Counted from the stretch's first letter, positions 54,501 to 60,097 are shown. The stretch: DNA of 64,000 nucleotides from Ascaphus truei (GCA_036426205.1 CM071573.1:41932106-41996105); one strand, 5' to 3'. Program-made: numbers and translations. The notes: a model not told the origin generated them from the sequence alone.

Positions 54501-55629
54501 CTTCCCCCCTGCACACAGAACAGTATGGGAGGCTGCACTGGAGCTCATCCAACTGCTAGGAAACACAATTGTCTCTCCCCCGCCTGTATAGACGGTGGAA
54601 AACAGACTGGTGCTTAACAATTTTAGTAGATGGACCCCCCTGGACCCTCCCCAAAATCCCAGTGGGGAGATCAGAGTTATTTCAACTCATATACACTTCT
54701 AGGAGGTTCTGATTAACTTGTGTAGCCGGCAGACGCCAAAGTTGAAGCCCCGTCGGCTGCACAGTATGGGGGTGTTTGGTACTTCACAAGGGCGCCTGGT
54801 GTGTAGCCTCCTGTACCTTACCAAGTACGTCACTAGGGCCCTCTAATTCAAGAGCAGCGCATGTTCAAGGGCAAGATACTAACATTAGGAGTTACATTTA
54901 TATAGGTTTCTGGGGGAATGCAGCTTTAACATCATTTTATAAATGTATCAAACATTGAAGCGAAACATACTATTTTCAGAACAATAAAGTCAAATTTAGG
55001 TACCTAAATCCCACTTATCAACACAACATGGAGCATTAAGAGCACTTAGTCATGTTATGCTTTATCTGCCAGTTTCACTATTGTTTTATAATTTGGGAGC
55101 TTTGCAAAGGTAAGCCTTTGGAAAATAAAGTACCAATGGCTTGTAATGAGGAAGTAGATTTCTTTCCTTGACGTGCAATTGCACCTCCGATAAAATCTTT
55201 TTATTTATTTCTTAAAAATACTAAAAGATTTCGTAATATTCTCATGAGGAAACGATGATAGTAAAGGCAAGGTTTTGACACTGCAATGGGGGGGTAACAA
55301 AACAAATCAAAACTGCTGTGACTACACAAGAATCAATTACATTTAAAACTTCAGAGGTATAAATACACTTATAAAAAGTTTACTGAAATCTTCCCAAAAA
55401 AGTAGTGCCTCTACAGCTTGTCTGTGTTTTTGCAAGGGTTATCTGCAGAAAGCAAAGTACTGTATATATTTGGTACCTGTATCGGAATAGGTGTGCTCAA
55501 GGGCATGCAGGTCAGGCAGAAGATGCATACAGTTGATACAACAGTATGTGAAGAAATCTAAAACCACCACTTTTCCATGTAAATCTTTGTGCAAAGAAAT
55601 TGGACCTTCTGTGTTCAGCCACTCCAGAC
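3347..55629 (-). CDS. NHLRC2: NHLRC2, NHL repeat-containing protein 2 (spliced, partial: exons 2-9)
   Basis: Eight exons on the minus strand join in frame into about 507 codons of the roughly 726-residue vertebrate protein: 55477-55629, 44266-44721, 23081-23202, 20755-20884, 11176-11269, 10174-10405, 7333-7455 and 3347-3556. All have AG acceptors and GT donors, and all phases agree. Domains in order are a thioredoxin-like fold with the CCINC motif (exon 2, continuing in exon 3), then NHL beta-propeller repeats recognised by VADT/VADS-NH-type strands in exons 3, 4, 7, 8 and 9. The family is a conserved cytosolic protein of unclear biochemical activity; loss or missense change in people causes FINCA disease (fibrosis, neurodegeneration, cerebral angiomatosis). 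Exon 1 was not found between 55630 and 61890, and the C-terminal beta-sandwich exons lie outside the window. Exon numbers are inferred from the human gene. DCLRE1A lies divergently upstream, the conserved tetrapod arrangement. Confidence 0.96.
3909..4467. mobile_element. GC- and CpG-rich Harbinger-like MITE
   Basis: A sharply GC-rich island of 559 bases inside AT-rich intron. It starts GGCTTTGGTCCCGCTG and ends with the inverse of GGCCCCGCAGCC, flanked by TAA on both sides (3906-3908 and 4468-4470). GGC/GCC ends with a 3-bp TWA duplication fit PIF/Harbinger. The long proline-rich frames in it are chance frames of the GC-rich sequence. The inverted repeats are imperfect, so the call is moderate. 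Confidence 0.55.
4748..4932. mobile_element. hAT-type palindromic MITE, complete
   Basis: The two arms are near mirror images: CAGGGGTGACCAACTCCAGT at the left, and the inverse (GGAATTGGCCACACCTG) at the right. GCTTCAGCACAGCTGGCTCA faces CAGCCACCTGTGCTAAAGCA around the centre. About 185 bases, no coding capacity. Confidence 0.88.
5772..6047. mobile_element. hAT-type MITE with CAGnGG...GCGCAAA ends
   Basis: 276 bases flanked by GCTTAACT (5764-5771) and GCTTAACC (6048-6055), an 8-bp duplication with one mismatch, as expected for hAT elements. The right end reads TTTGCGCACCGCTG. The GC-rich interior with GTTGCCATGGCGACGCGTC resembles, in opposite orientation, the element at 52667-52986. Confidence 0.75.
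7333..7455 (-). CDS. NHLRC2: NHLRC2 exon 8 (NHL repeat)
   Basis: 123-bp exon, 41 whole codons. Acceptor CTCCTCAG, then [40 protein letters not shown] and K before the donor AAG/GTAAGAC. The LQHPLGV and [11 protein letters not shown] pieces form an NHL blade whose last strand is completed by IKVVDP of exon 9. Confidence 0.95.
8383..8537. mobile_element. hAT-type palindromic MITE, complete
   Basis: Starts CAGGGGTGGCCAACTCAGTC and ends GTTGGCCACCCCTA. It is flanked by CTTTATTA (8375-8382) and CTTTATTG (8538-8545), an 8-bp target duplication with one mismatch. The arms fold on each other through AGGTCAGGTTTTAATGATAT and the inverse. Confidence 0.9.
9068..9528. mobile_element. MITE with TTAA target duplication
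   Basis: Flanked by TTAA at 9064-9067 and 9529-9532. The first 26 bases and the inverse of the last 26 agree at 21 positions, sharing GTTGCATTT. Inner inverted pieces repeat, such as CAGCTCTGGGGACTC facing GAGTCCCCAGAGCTG. TTAA duplications mark piggyBac- or Kolobok-type elements. No transposase. Same family as 16233-16647. Confidence 0.85.
10174..10405 (-). CDS. NHLRC2: NHLRC2 exon 7 (NHL repeat)
   Basis: 232-bp exon. Acceptor CCCTGTAG, then T AAT CTT CCG. It reads [50 protein letters not shown] and [12 protein letters not shown] before the donor ATG/GTAATA. This is the most conserved blade of the NHL propeller in the family ([29 protein letters not shown]). Ends in phase 0. Confidence 0.96.
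10406..11175 (-). other. NHLRC2 intron 6
   Basis: 770 bases, AT-rich; nothing recognised. The plus-strand frames around 10112-10592 are shadows of exon 7. Confidence 0.8.
11176..11269 (-). CDS. NHLRC2: NHLRC2 exon 6 (NHL domain)
   Basis: 94-bp exon. After a TTTTTCAG acceptor it reads [20 protein letters not shown], then [10 protein letters not shown], which matches the [15 protein letters not shown] segment of the family. The donor is GGAAG/GTAGG. The two trailing bases AG join T of exon 7 to give Ser. It is too short to be obvious as an open frame and was found by following the phase from exon 5. Confidence 0.93.
13043..13642. mobile_element. mariner-like MITE with TA duplication
   Basis: 600 bases flanked by TA (13041-13042 and 13643-13644). 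Ends: CAGCTCAACCCTGTTATAGC at the left, and at the right the inverse of CAGCTCAAACCTGTTATGGT, about 17 of 20 matching. Internally it has a (GT)n tract near 13340 and G-rich stretches. The frames in it (13070-13411, 13186-13515) are not protein-like. TA duplication and the CAG start fit Tc1/mariner. Confidence 0.85.
14472..14590. repeat. Tandem repeat, about four 30-bp units
   Basis: Units start at about 14473, 14503, 14533 and 14563, each CATGTCGATGTTCCNCTGCA then CACTGCACAT, with a few substitutions toward the right end (C to A, then C to T). Intronic; no function visible. Confidence 0.92.
16233..16647. mobile_element. MITE with TTAA target duplication, second copy
   Basis: Flanked by TTAA at 16229-16232 and 16648-16651. 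The interior shares with 9068-9528 the motifs GAGATATTTAC / GTAAGTATTTCGGGA, CTGGTGCTACG, GGCTTCCTATTGGC and CAGCTCCGG. The terminal repeats are more diverged than in the other copy. Confidence 0.75.
17628..17758. mobile_element. Short fold-back element
   Basis: 131 bases with perfect 19-base inverted ends: ACTAAGCAGTCTTCTGCTA at 17628-17646 and its inverse at 17740-17758. No coding capacity; class not identified. Confidence 0.75.
18249..19873 (+). mobile_element. L1/Tx1-like LINE, 5'-truncated insertion
   Basis: Flanked by AAGTAAGGGCCA at 18237-18248 and 19874-19885, a 12-bp target duplication, with a poly(A) tail just before the right copy. The ~350-residue frame (18249-19313) is the C-terminal part of an L1-type ORF2 ([47 protein letters not shown]). 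A frameshift near 19235 moves the rest ([19 protein letters not shown]) into the frame that ends at 19560. The endonuclease and most of the reverse transcriptase are absent, so it was truncated at insertion. It lies antisense to NHLRC2. Confidence 0.92.
20081..20221. mobile_element. Palindromic MITE in intron 5
   Basis: The arms TTCAGTATTAGGTGATACCT (left) and AGGTATCACCTAATACTGAA (right) are exact inverses, extending to TGAGT/ACTCA outside. The loop holds GACAAGCTTTCGAGAG. 141 bases. Confidence 0.85.
20755..20884 (-). CDS. NHLRC2: NHLRC2 exon 5 (NHL domain)
   Basis: 130-bp exon. The acceptor CCTCTAG is followed by [18 protein letters not shown] and then [21 protein letters not shown], typical of the loop-rich linker between NHL blades in this protein. 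Phase 0 at the start; the final G joins GT of exon 6 to give Gly. The donor is CCAG/GTAACA. It is well conserved against the human protein (TVAGIG, DKEGGA, GEQQPI, SPWDV). Confidence 0.94.
20885..23080 (-). other. NHLRC2 intron 4
   Basis: 2.2 kb. It holds the long palindrome at 21688-21974. The remaining sequence is AT-rich; frames at 20928-21425 are short and unlike any known protein. Confidence 0.75.
21688..21974. mobile_element. Long near-perfect palindrome (fold-back MITE)
   Basis: 287 bases folding about position ~21831. The arms run TAAAAGAGGAGAAAC ... GGATCCAGAGAG ... TTAGAGCTTTAATGGATCAT ... ATAGACCCCC ... AACGCGTTTCGCGC ... GCGCTTCA, and the inverse follows. It could form a hairpin of more than 130 bp with few mismatches. 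No protein coding. Confidence 0.92.
23081..23202 (-). CDS. NHLRC2: NHLRC2 exon 4 (NHL repeat)
   Basis: 122-bp exon. Acceptor CCTGTGACAG, then GG CCT, completing the Gly codon split with exon 3. It reads [20 protein letters not shown] and [13 protein letters not shown], an NHL beta-propeller blade with the typical [11 protein letters not shown] strand. The donor is AGAAAG/GTAACC and the exon ends on a whole codon. Residues match human NHLRC2 around positions 270-310. Confidence 0.95.
24200..24372. mobile_element. hAT-type palindromic MITE with exact 8-bp duplication
   Basis: Starts CAGAGGTCCACAACTCCAGT and ends GGAGTTGGGGACCTCTG, flanked by identical ATATACTC at 24192-24199 and 24373-24380. 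The 8-bp duplication and CAGRGG ends identify the hAT superfamily. A diverged sister of the 8383 and 50956 copies. Confidence 0.92.
24690..24713. repeat. (TA)n microsatellite
   Basis: Uninterrupted AT dinucleotides for about 24 bases followed by TTTTAAATATT. Confidence 0.9.
26763..26797. other. Assembly gap (35 N)
   Basis: 35 undetermined bases. The sequence before it (AGGTGATATACTGTAA) reappears at 43461-43477 continuing into CCATATTAAAAAAAAACTAAG, which shows what the gap most likely holds, and that the right flank is the same locus. Confidence 0.99.
27270..27715 (-). pseudogene. Second, frameshifted copy of NHLRC2 exon 3 (copy A)
   Basis: This stretch matches 44266-44721 along its whole length, with both splice sites present, but it is 10 bases shorter. 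I count about ten single-base differences in length, nearly all deletions (for example one T lost in a T run, C lost from GCC, G lost in GTGCCC), plus a few substitutions. They are spread through the exon and break the reading frame repeatedly. The surrounding ~11 kb of intron is duplicated too. Scattered one-base deletions with few substitutions look like raw long-read error, not pseudogene decay, so it is probably a duplicate assembly of the same exon and not a real second exon. Confidence 0.85.
28822..29146. mobile_element. Harbinger-like MITE (copy A version)
   Basis: Counterpart of 45852-46184 with scattered indels. It shares the GC-rich core (GCCGTGCTGAGGCGTGCTGC, GGTCACGTGAGCGGTC) and the right end CACTATGTCCAGGCCTTA. 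The left end is garbled by indels. Confidence 0.7.
30397..30480 (+). mobile_element. hAT-type MITE left arm (copy A version)
   Basis: GGGGTCAACTCCAGTCTCAA ... AACAGGTCAGGTTTTCAGAA ... CCCGCTTCA, cut off before its right arm by GC-rich DNA (GCGCCCGCCGTTGCGCATGC). Noisy counterpart of 47450-47550. Confidence 0.75.
33904..34075. mobile_element. hAT-type palindromic MITE (copy A version)
   Basis: CAGGCGTGGGCAATTCCAGT at the left and GGACTGGAATGTGCCCCACC at the right. Counterpart of 50956-51117, with extra one-base insertions. Confidence 0.8.
34921..35238. mobile_element. TTA-flanked MITE (copy A version)
   Basis: Counterpart of 51934-52234: TTATAGTGCCG near the left end and CGCCGGCACTATAAAACGTG at the right, followed by GCCTTAGAC. 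Confidence 0.7.
36228..36677 (+). repeat. 5' LTR of the Gmr1-like element
   Basis: Starts TGTGACAGGG and ends in ACCGCCCAACA. It aligns with the 3' LTR (41516-41995) and with the solo LTR at 53171-53633. It contains TTAAGGCTAAATAAATA, a possible polyadenylation signal. It has one copy of a GTGTAGTTGCATGT unit where the other two LTRs have two. Confidence 0.88.
36680..36697 (+). promoter_or_regulatory. tRNA-Leu primer binding site
   Basis: TGGTGTCAGAAGTGGGAT, complementary to the 3' end of vertebrate leucine tRNA (...CCCACTTCTGACACCA), two bases after the LTR. This is where minus-strand DNA synthesis would be primed. Confidence 0.9.
38750..39830 (+). pseudogene. Integrase region of the LTR element (frameshifted)
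   Basis: In shifting frames I can see an H2C2 zinc-binding part (a YWPG-type motif near 38830 and a CPEC near 38897), a core domain with an aspartate-containing DYATGYPE stretch near 39040 and a YHPQT stretch near 39235, then a C-terminal part with [10 protein letters not shown] and PW near 39800. These are standard integrase landmarks. Several one-base shifts and stops separate them. It precedes the reverse transcriptase region. Confidence 0.82.
40150..41300 (+). pseudogene. Reverse transcriptase and RNase H region of the LTR element (frameshifted)
   Basis: Landmarks in changing frames: VPKPDGK-like start near 40195, [10 protein letters not shown] near 40360, [13 protein letters not shown] bases near 40450, GLTHNPK near 40630, YYRRFIPNYSE-like bases near 40805-40862, and an RNase H piece with VIEQ near 41175. 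The catalytic YxDD box expected near 40550 is not intact. Only landmarks are given; the protein is broken in many places. Confidence 0.82.
41516..41995 (+). repeat. 3' LTR of the Gmr1-like element
   Basis: Starts TGTACAGGGATAAATAAAAG directly after a purine tract (GGCGGAGGAA) and ends GCATGTACAACA, followed by GGCTC at 41996-42000, the target-site duplication that also flanks the solo LTR in copy B. Confidence 0.88.
43429..43757. repeat. Perfect 146-bp palindrome at the copy A / copy B junction
   Basis: Left arm 43429-43574 and right arm 43612-43757 are exact inverses as far as I can read, around a 37-base spacer. The arms repeat the DNA that flanks the N gap at 26763. The turning point sits on a short natural inverted repeat, GAAGCAGAGA ... 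TCTCTGCTTC. Confidence 0.92.
43758..43890. repeat. Inverted then direct repeat of 26627-26762 sequence
   Basis: 43758-43846 is the inverse of about 26627-26714 (GATCTGGTAAAC against GTTTACCAGATC). At GTAAACTAAAATGAG the sequence turns forward again and runs to AGGTGATATACTGTAA, then joins copy B. Confidence 0.88.
44266..44721 (-). CDS. NHLRC2: NHLRC2 exon 3, intact copy (copy B)
   Basis: 456-bp exon that starts after a TTTCAG acceptor with [20 protein letters not shown] and ends at HTVGG before GTAAGG. It covers the second half of the thioredoxin-like domain ([17 protein letters not shown]) and the first NHL-type strand ([14 protein letters not shown]). The Asp in HPVVND aligns with human Asp148, the residue changed in FINCA disease (human numbering from memory). 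The ending G joins GG of exon 4 in phase. A second copy with disrupted frame lies at 27270-27715; this one is the open version and is taken as the functional exon. Confidence 0.95.
45852..46184. mobile_element. Harbinger-like MITE with TTA duplication
   Basis: 333 bases, GC-rich, flanked by TTA at 45849-45851 and 46185-46187. Ends GGCCTCTCGCATGGTCAGCG and the inverse of GGCCTGGGACATAGTGCTTT (shared GGCCT....CAT.GT). A 3-bp TWA target duplication fits PIF/Harbinger. No transposase. Confidence 0.78.
47450..47550 (+). mobile_element. hAT-type MITE left arm (copy B version)
   Basis: CAGGGGGGCTCAACTCCAGT through CCCGCTTCAGCACAGTTGGC. The right arm is replaced by a GC-rich block (47565-47790). Confidence 0.8.
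50956..51117. mobile_element. hAT-type palindromic MITE, complete (copy B)
   Basis: CAGGGGTGGGCAATTCCAGT at the left and its inverse ACTGGAATTGCCCACCCCTG at the right. The best preserved copy of the family in the window; the arms match over about 70 bases each. Confidence 0.93.
51934..52234. mobile_element. MITE with TTA duplication (copy B)
   Basis: Flanked by TTA at 51931-51933 and 52235-52237. Near each end lies TTATAGTGCCGGCGAC and its exact inverse. The right end GGCC resembles the Harbinger-like family at 45852. Confidence 0.75.
52667..52986. mobile_element. GC-rich hAT-type MITE (copy B)
   Basis: Starts CAGCAAGGGTGCGCAAAGTG and ends with the inverse of GGGGGGCGCAAACTTTTTTC. TGATTTA occurs directly before (52660-52666) and at the right end (52987-52993). 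The interior CGTCGCCATGGCAACGCGGC and CTACTTACCTTGATTCAGCT is shared with 5772-6047 in opposite orientation. The counterpart in copy A is at about 35690-36030. Confidence 0.75.
53171..53633 (+). mobile_element. Solo LTR of the Gmr1-like element (copy B)
   Basis: 463 bases, TGTGACAGGG to GTACAACA, flanked by exact GGCTC at 53166-53170 and 53634-53638. It aligns with both LTRs of the full element in copy A and occupies the same site, with no internal region. Solo LTRs arise by recombination between the two LTRs of an inserted element. Confidence 0.9.
53803..54030. mobile_element. Fragment of a GC-rich hAT-type repeat
   Basis: AAGCAAGGGTACGCAAACTT is similar to the CAGnGGTGCGCAAA end seen at 52667, followed by TGTTGTCATGGCAATGC-type sequence. 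The right end is unclear. Present in copy A at about 42300-42520. Confidence 0.5.
54431..54456. repeat. (CA)n microsatellite
   Basis: About 12 CA units. The copy A counterpart near 42967 is broken up (ACACACCACACCACACACC). Confidence 0.9.
54907..55476 (-). other. NHLRC2 intron 2, single-copy part next to exon 2
   Basis: AT-rich sequence, present once in the window; no feature recognised. Confidence 0.75.
55477..55629 (-). CDS. NHLRC2: NHLRC2 exon 2 (start of thioredoxin-like domain)
   Basis: 153-bp exon. It reads [11 protein letters not shown], then [14 protein letters not shown], then [15 protein letters not shown], which matches the start of the thioredoxin-like domain of NHLRC2. The CCINC motif is the family's counterpart of the thioredoxin CxxC site. 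The acceptor is a TTTAG before GTCTGGAG, so the first codon (Gly) is completed by one base from the missing exon 1. The donor is ACAG/GTACC. The last base G joins AT of exon 3 to make Asp, giving YSDT-D-GLVIVG. Identification is secure. Confidence 0.95.
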
Positions 55630-56917
55630 CTAAACGTCCAAGATTTAAAAAAATAAATAAATAAAAAAAGTTATTAATCTGAGTCATGCATTCCAAATGT
55701 GTGCTTTCTGTTAGAAATCTCAAAAAAATTAATTATAAAAAGAAAGAATACGTTACTATAGTAAAATCCTTTATTATAAGTCTTATGCATGGCACTATCT
55801 GATAACCGTTAAACAAACACCTGTATTACTTTGATGCAATCATGGACAATTTGGAGAAGGTGGGAGCTTATTGTCATTTTGCTAACATGCTTTACAACAG
55901 TCCAAAAATGTACTACAGTGCCCAAAAGTGTTCTCTCTTTTAGAAAAGATACCTTATCTTACCTTAAAAGTTGCCAAACATGGTCACAGTGTTTGTATCA
56001 TGCATATTCATCCTGATTTTGATTGAACACATTGCCAATTCTTTTTTTCTACATCCCCAAAGCTTACTACCCCAGCAAACATACCTTTCCAATAAAATAA
56101 ATTACCATTGAAAAGCCTTTATTGTACCTGGAGAAAATTACATATTTTTTCTAGGTGATAATATATATTTTAATAGCCTAACATGTCATCAAAACTAAAT
56201 ACTGTATAAGTATTCCCAAAGGAATATCTGCTTTTCTAGTTGACTAGTCTGGTTTTACAGCAGTTTGAAATAAGAGTGCTGATGTAAATACAATGCAAAA
56301 TAAATAAAAAACTACTGAGAACGCATTCCAATGAGTGTGGCTCACTCTTAATGGGTGGCACTGCCTTCCAGTGAATCAAACTCACATTAGAAGACTGAGT
56401 GCTTCCCTATCAATGAGTCTCACTGTAAACAGAAAAAAGCTCACCTTACAAAGAAGCACTCACTAAATGAGTGAAATTGCCGTTCATTGAATCACTCAAA
56501 CTTAATGGTAACTAGACATACAGTAAAAGACAAGGCCTTTATTCAACATGCAGTGAAGCAGTCTTCCCTGTGATGGGGGAGATTTTACTCCCATTCATGT
56601 GCACTTTTCTCCTCATTGTAAATAAATATTAACAATAACATTATTGAACAGAGACCTACAAGTCACTCAATCTAAACGAGAGCGGTCTTCCAATCAGTCA
56701 AATTGACTGAGTGAAACTGGCAGTAAATTAATGATACTCCCACGTAGGGGCTACCTACCAGAGAGTTAGAATCACACTAACAAATCTACTTCCCATACCC
56801 TCCAACTGTACCTATTTAGCAGATACTCACGTCTGGACAAAAAAAAAGAGATAGGGACCTCGCTCTAACTTCAGGTTATCAATAAAGTACTGTGTGCTAA
56901 CAGGGAGGTAAGCAGAC
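55630..56917 (-). other. NHLRC2 intron 1, part next to exon 2
   Basis: AT-rich. No exon 1 candidate (no frame resembling the NHLRC2 N-terminus). 56300-56760 has many short CACTCA/GAGTGA-type words but no clear repeat unit. Confidence 0.65.
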
Positions 56918-59117
56918 TAATCGAAAGAGACTAATGAGTGGTGCCGAGAGGGCTCGACTCACAGAAAGAAGTCCCTATAGTGGTCCACAACAGACAAATA
57001 TGTACAAGTATGGCTAGTTCTACAAACTGAAGAATTCAATATAAAAATCAGTACTTTATTAATTAGCAAAATAAATTATTCTTATGTATTAAAACCAATG
57101 TTAACCGCTGTAGAAGTCAGATAATCTCTTGATGATTTAGCTGTATAAATACATACAAGGGACTCCCTATGTAATTTAAGTGCAGAGTGAAGCACATGCA
57201 TACCAGGGTAGTGTAAATACACACTAGTATATGGTGTATGGGGTCAGTTGGCCCTCAGGGAAAACTATGTTCAATTGCTTGCGTTGGATTATCTGTAAAG
57301 TGAATCTGATAGGGCTTACCCTGGTTACACTACAGTGTTAACATATAAACTGGTGTAATCCATAATGGTCTTTGAAAACTGCATAGTATACCACGCGCTC
57401 AATGTAGAGCCTATGTCTCTTATATAGCTCTTTCCATACTCTGGTTTTAGGCTTTTAAGACAGCTTTCTGCCTTCCTGAGTTGATGGCTCGTTCTTATTG
57501 TGCCTTCTTTAATAATGGGGTCATATGTAATGTATAGACCTGCGTTTTAGTTTTCACGCTCAGCATGCAATGTGCATGAGACGGCAGTGTTGCTGAAACT
57601 TGTTTTTTTTTTAAAGAGTTACTTAAAGTTGTGCTGTGAAGGGTTAAAAGTAGCAGAATGACCCCTTCTGTTTGCGCATTGAATTCTACGCTTGTTTCAT
57701 GCCTTAACTTGCTGCATAAATGCCTATGATCAAATCAAAATCTGCATCGAGAGACAAATCAGTCAATTTGTGTCCACTGAGATGTATATTTGGAGATAGC
57801 CGGTTTGGTGAGTAGAATCTATTTCAATGTAAACTTTGTTATCCACACTGTTTCATTTTTGAGCATATACACTTCTGTTTTAACCCTTATTGGCGTAATG
57901 GGATCAATCAATGTCTAAATGACCAGTATAGCCGAGCAGTTTGTTTACATCTGTGTACGCGTGCAGTGCAGACCCTTCTAATCACCCAGTCAGACGCTGT
58001 TGTCTTTCATGATTACACAGTAGCCAGAACAGGTATGTGTAGACAGTCAGTGTTCTGCATCTTGCTGCAGTGTTGTCTCTAATTTGGTTGTGTAATGACT
58101 AGTGAAGTCAAACAGTATCTTTTGGTCTGTGTCCGTGTGCCGCACCAACCTGAGAGATCACGCAATCAGATGCAGAGCATTTAACCAAATTGTCTCATAT
58201 TAACACTGTCTGTAGATGTATGTATAGCTGGCTGTAGAAAGAGTTCAACTCAGTAATTAAGGGCCTCATGCAGAGAGCAGCGCTAACAGGGAAAGCGGCA
58301 TGTATTGGCGAAATCTGCCTTTAGAAAGGCAGATAATGGGGAGTTTTAAAAAAAGCGCCATTTTTTTTTTCCACAGAATCTCGCCGCGCGGCTGGAGAGA
58401 ACAGAAATCTCTCCAGTCTTGAAAACGGCCGTATGCAGAGAGCCGCGAACGCCATCTAGTGGCTGTTCGCGACAAAAAAATGGCGCGATTTTCAAAAAAT
58501 TTCCTCTCCACCAAGCAGCTGGCGCTCCGCGGCCGGTGGAGGAGAAAAAAAAAAAAAATCGATTTCTTTCCCACTAGTTTCAACAGCGCTCATAGCGCTG
58601 TTTGAAACTCTCCATATGCAGAAAGGATTGTAAATGCAGTTTTATGCCCTTTCTGCATATGGAGAAAAAAACTCTCCAATAAAGCTAAAAAAAATTCCCC
58701 TCTCCAATTCTAAATAGCGCTGCTCTCTGCATGAGGCCCATAGTCTCTAAAAACAGTCAACCATTTGTTCAGCTCAAGTCTTTGATATCATATTTCAGAC
58801 CGGGAGGTCTATTTTGCATAGTCACAGGATGACTAGAATGAGCACATAGTCAAAGGACCAGGTGGGCAGTTAGAACTTCTTACTAAAGCTTAACATAGCT
58901 AGCACAGTAATAGCCGGCTAACCCGACGTACGTTTCGTCGTCTGTTTACACGAATAATGTATTTTGCTAATTAATAAAGTATTGATTTATATATTTCATT
59001 CTTCATAGTTTGTAGAACTACCCATACTTGTATATATTTGTCTGTTGTGTACCACTATAGGTATTTCTTTCTGCGAGTCGTGCCCTCTCGGCACCACTCA
59101 CTGGTCTCTTTCGATTA
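56918..59117. mobile_element. 2.2-kb fold-back element with 165-bp inverted arms
   Basis: Left arm 56918-57082 and right arm 58952-59117 are inverses at most positions: TAATCGAAAGAGAC, AGTGGTGCCGAGAGGGC, CACAACAGACAAATAT, TACTTTATTAATTAGCAAAA. The interior has no coding frame and hosts another MITE (58261-58739). Class not identified; no clear target duplication. Confidence 0.85.
58261..58739. mobile_element. MITE with 24-bp perfect inverted ends, nested
   Basis: Starts GGGCCTCATGCAGAGAGCAG CGCT and ends with the exact inverse. Inner inverted words also occur (CATATGCAGAAAGG facing CCTTTCTGCATATG). The minus-strand frame at 58266-58583 is a chance frame. Confidence 0.88.
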
Positions 59118-59349
59118 TTTAGCAGGTACTGTGCCTTTTTTTTTAATGTTCTATACCTATTAATTTCAGTTGTACCAATTGTACCTTTTTTTTTTGCTAG
59201 TGGCTGCTAGAGTTTCAGAAAATAAAAGCAGCTGGAATTGATGAGTTATATGCTAATCATAAATTGGTTAAGGGTATTTAAAACACTATACATATCTACA
59301 TATCTACTATATATTTGTGAAAGCACTATATGTTTGTCTGCATGGCCTG

Positions 59350-59445
59350 TGTCCCCAGGGGAAATCTCATTGGTCCCTTGGGGCGCCCGCCCCCGCACCT
59401 CTCATTGGCCTGAGGCGGAGTGACGGGCCAAAACACAGGCCACAC
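59350..59445. repeat. Short GC-rich inverted-ended repeat
   Basis: GGCCTGTGTCCCCAGGGGAA near the left and CGGGCCAAAACACAGGCCAC at the right form ends GGCCTGTGT / ACACAGGCC. Possibly a small MITE. Confidence 0.4.
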
Positions 59446-59481
59446 ACACACACCCCCGTGTGTGTGTGTGTGTGTGTGTGT
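59442..59481. repeat. (CA)n then (GT)n microsatellite
   Basis: CACACACACACACCCCC is followed directly by GTGTGTGTGTGTGTGTGTGT, a small self-complementary tract. Confidence 0.88.
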
Positions 59482-60097
59482 TTGTGGATTAGAGAAAACT
59501 ACAGCAGACACTTATATGCACAGCTTCTTCATTTATATTCATAATCAAATCTTGTATTTTTTTTTTAAATGCCAGTGTATCTTTTTCATTTAAATTGCCC
59601 ACATGTTTACAGTAAAACTAATTGTTACGAAAGTGCAAACGGCAACCCTTCCCTGGGTGACCACTGGAGGCCCAGCTTTTCAACGGCATTTTAAGATTCG
59701 CAATATATTAAAAAAATTAATAAATATTGAGATAATAAAAATATAGTCGATTGACCTTTTTTGTACCTAGTAGATGTCCGGAGATTGAACATATTTTCTT
59801 CTATGCACTGTAGGTGTACCAGCCGTTGGAAAGTGCTGCAGCCAATGTGAAGCTGAAGAAGTGGAAGAAAGAGGCGCCTAGTATGGAGCAGACCGAAAGG
59901 GACTAGTAACTGTGGGGGTTTGTGACAGGTGGGCCTGTACAGTGCTGTGTATAAGCTGTAGCCCTCCCTATGACAAGCTTATGTCCCTGTGGCTGCAGTA
60001 AGTGCAGGAACCTGGAGCACCAATCCTATACAGAGCAGTTACTTTGTGTTTATTTGTGGCGGGTCTGGTGCACCCAGGAGATATTAATACATAACCC
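59482..60097. other. Intergenic region between NHLRC2 and DCLRE1A, nothing firm
   Basis: A 3' splice-like CACTGTAG at 59813 is followed by a 31-codon open frame (VYQPLESAAANVKLKKWKKE...) ending at a stop at 59907. It matches no protein I know. It could be a 5' UTR exon of DCLRE1A or chance. Confidence 0.4.

Larger units (their letters stand above)
43891..54906. repeat. Copy B of the duplicated segment
   Basis: Direct counterpart of copy A, about 11 kb. It carries the open exon 3 and a solo LTR. Its right end runs on into unique sequence that leads to exon 2 at 55477, whereas copy A ends abruptly at about 43426 after GGAGTTACAT. In intron sequence outside the listed elements (for example 46200-47440, 48600-50930, 54060-54900) I see no genes. 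Confidence 0.88.

Noticed and set aside
58266..58583. 105-codon minus-strand frame near the expected NHLRC2 exon 1
   Set aside because: It lies in a MITE with perfect inverted ends and its residues do not resemble the NHLRC2 N-terminus.
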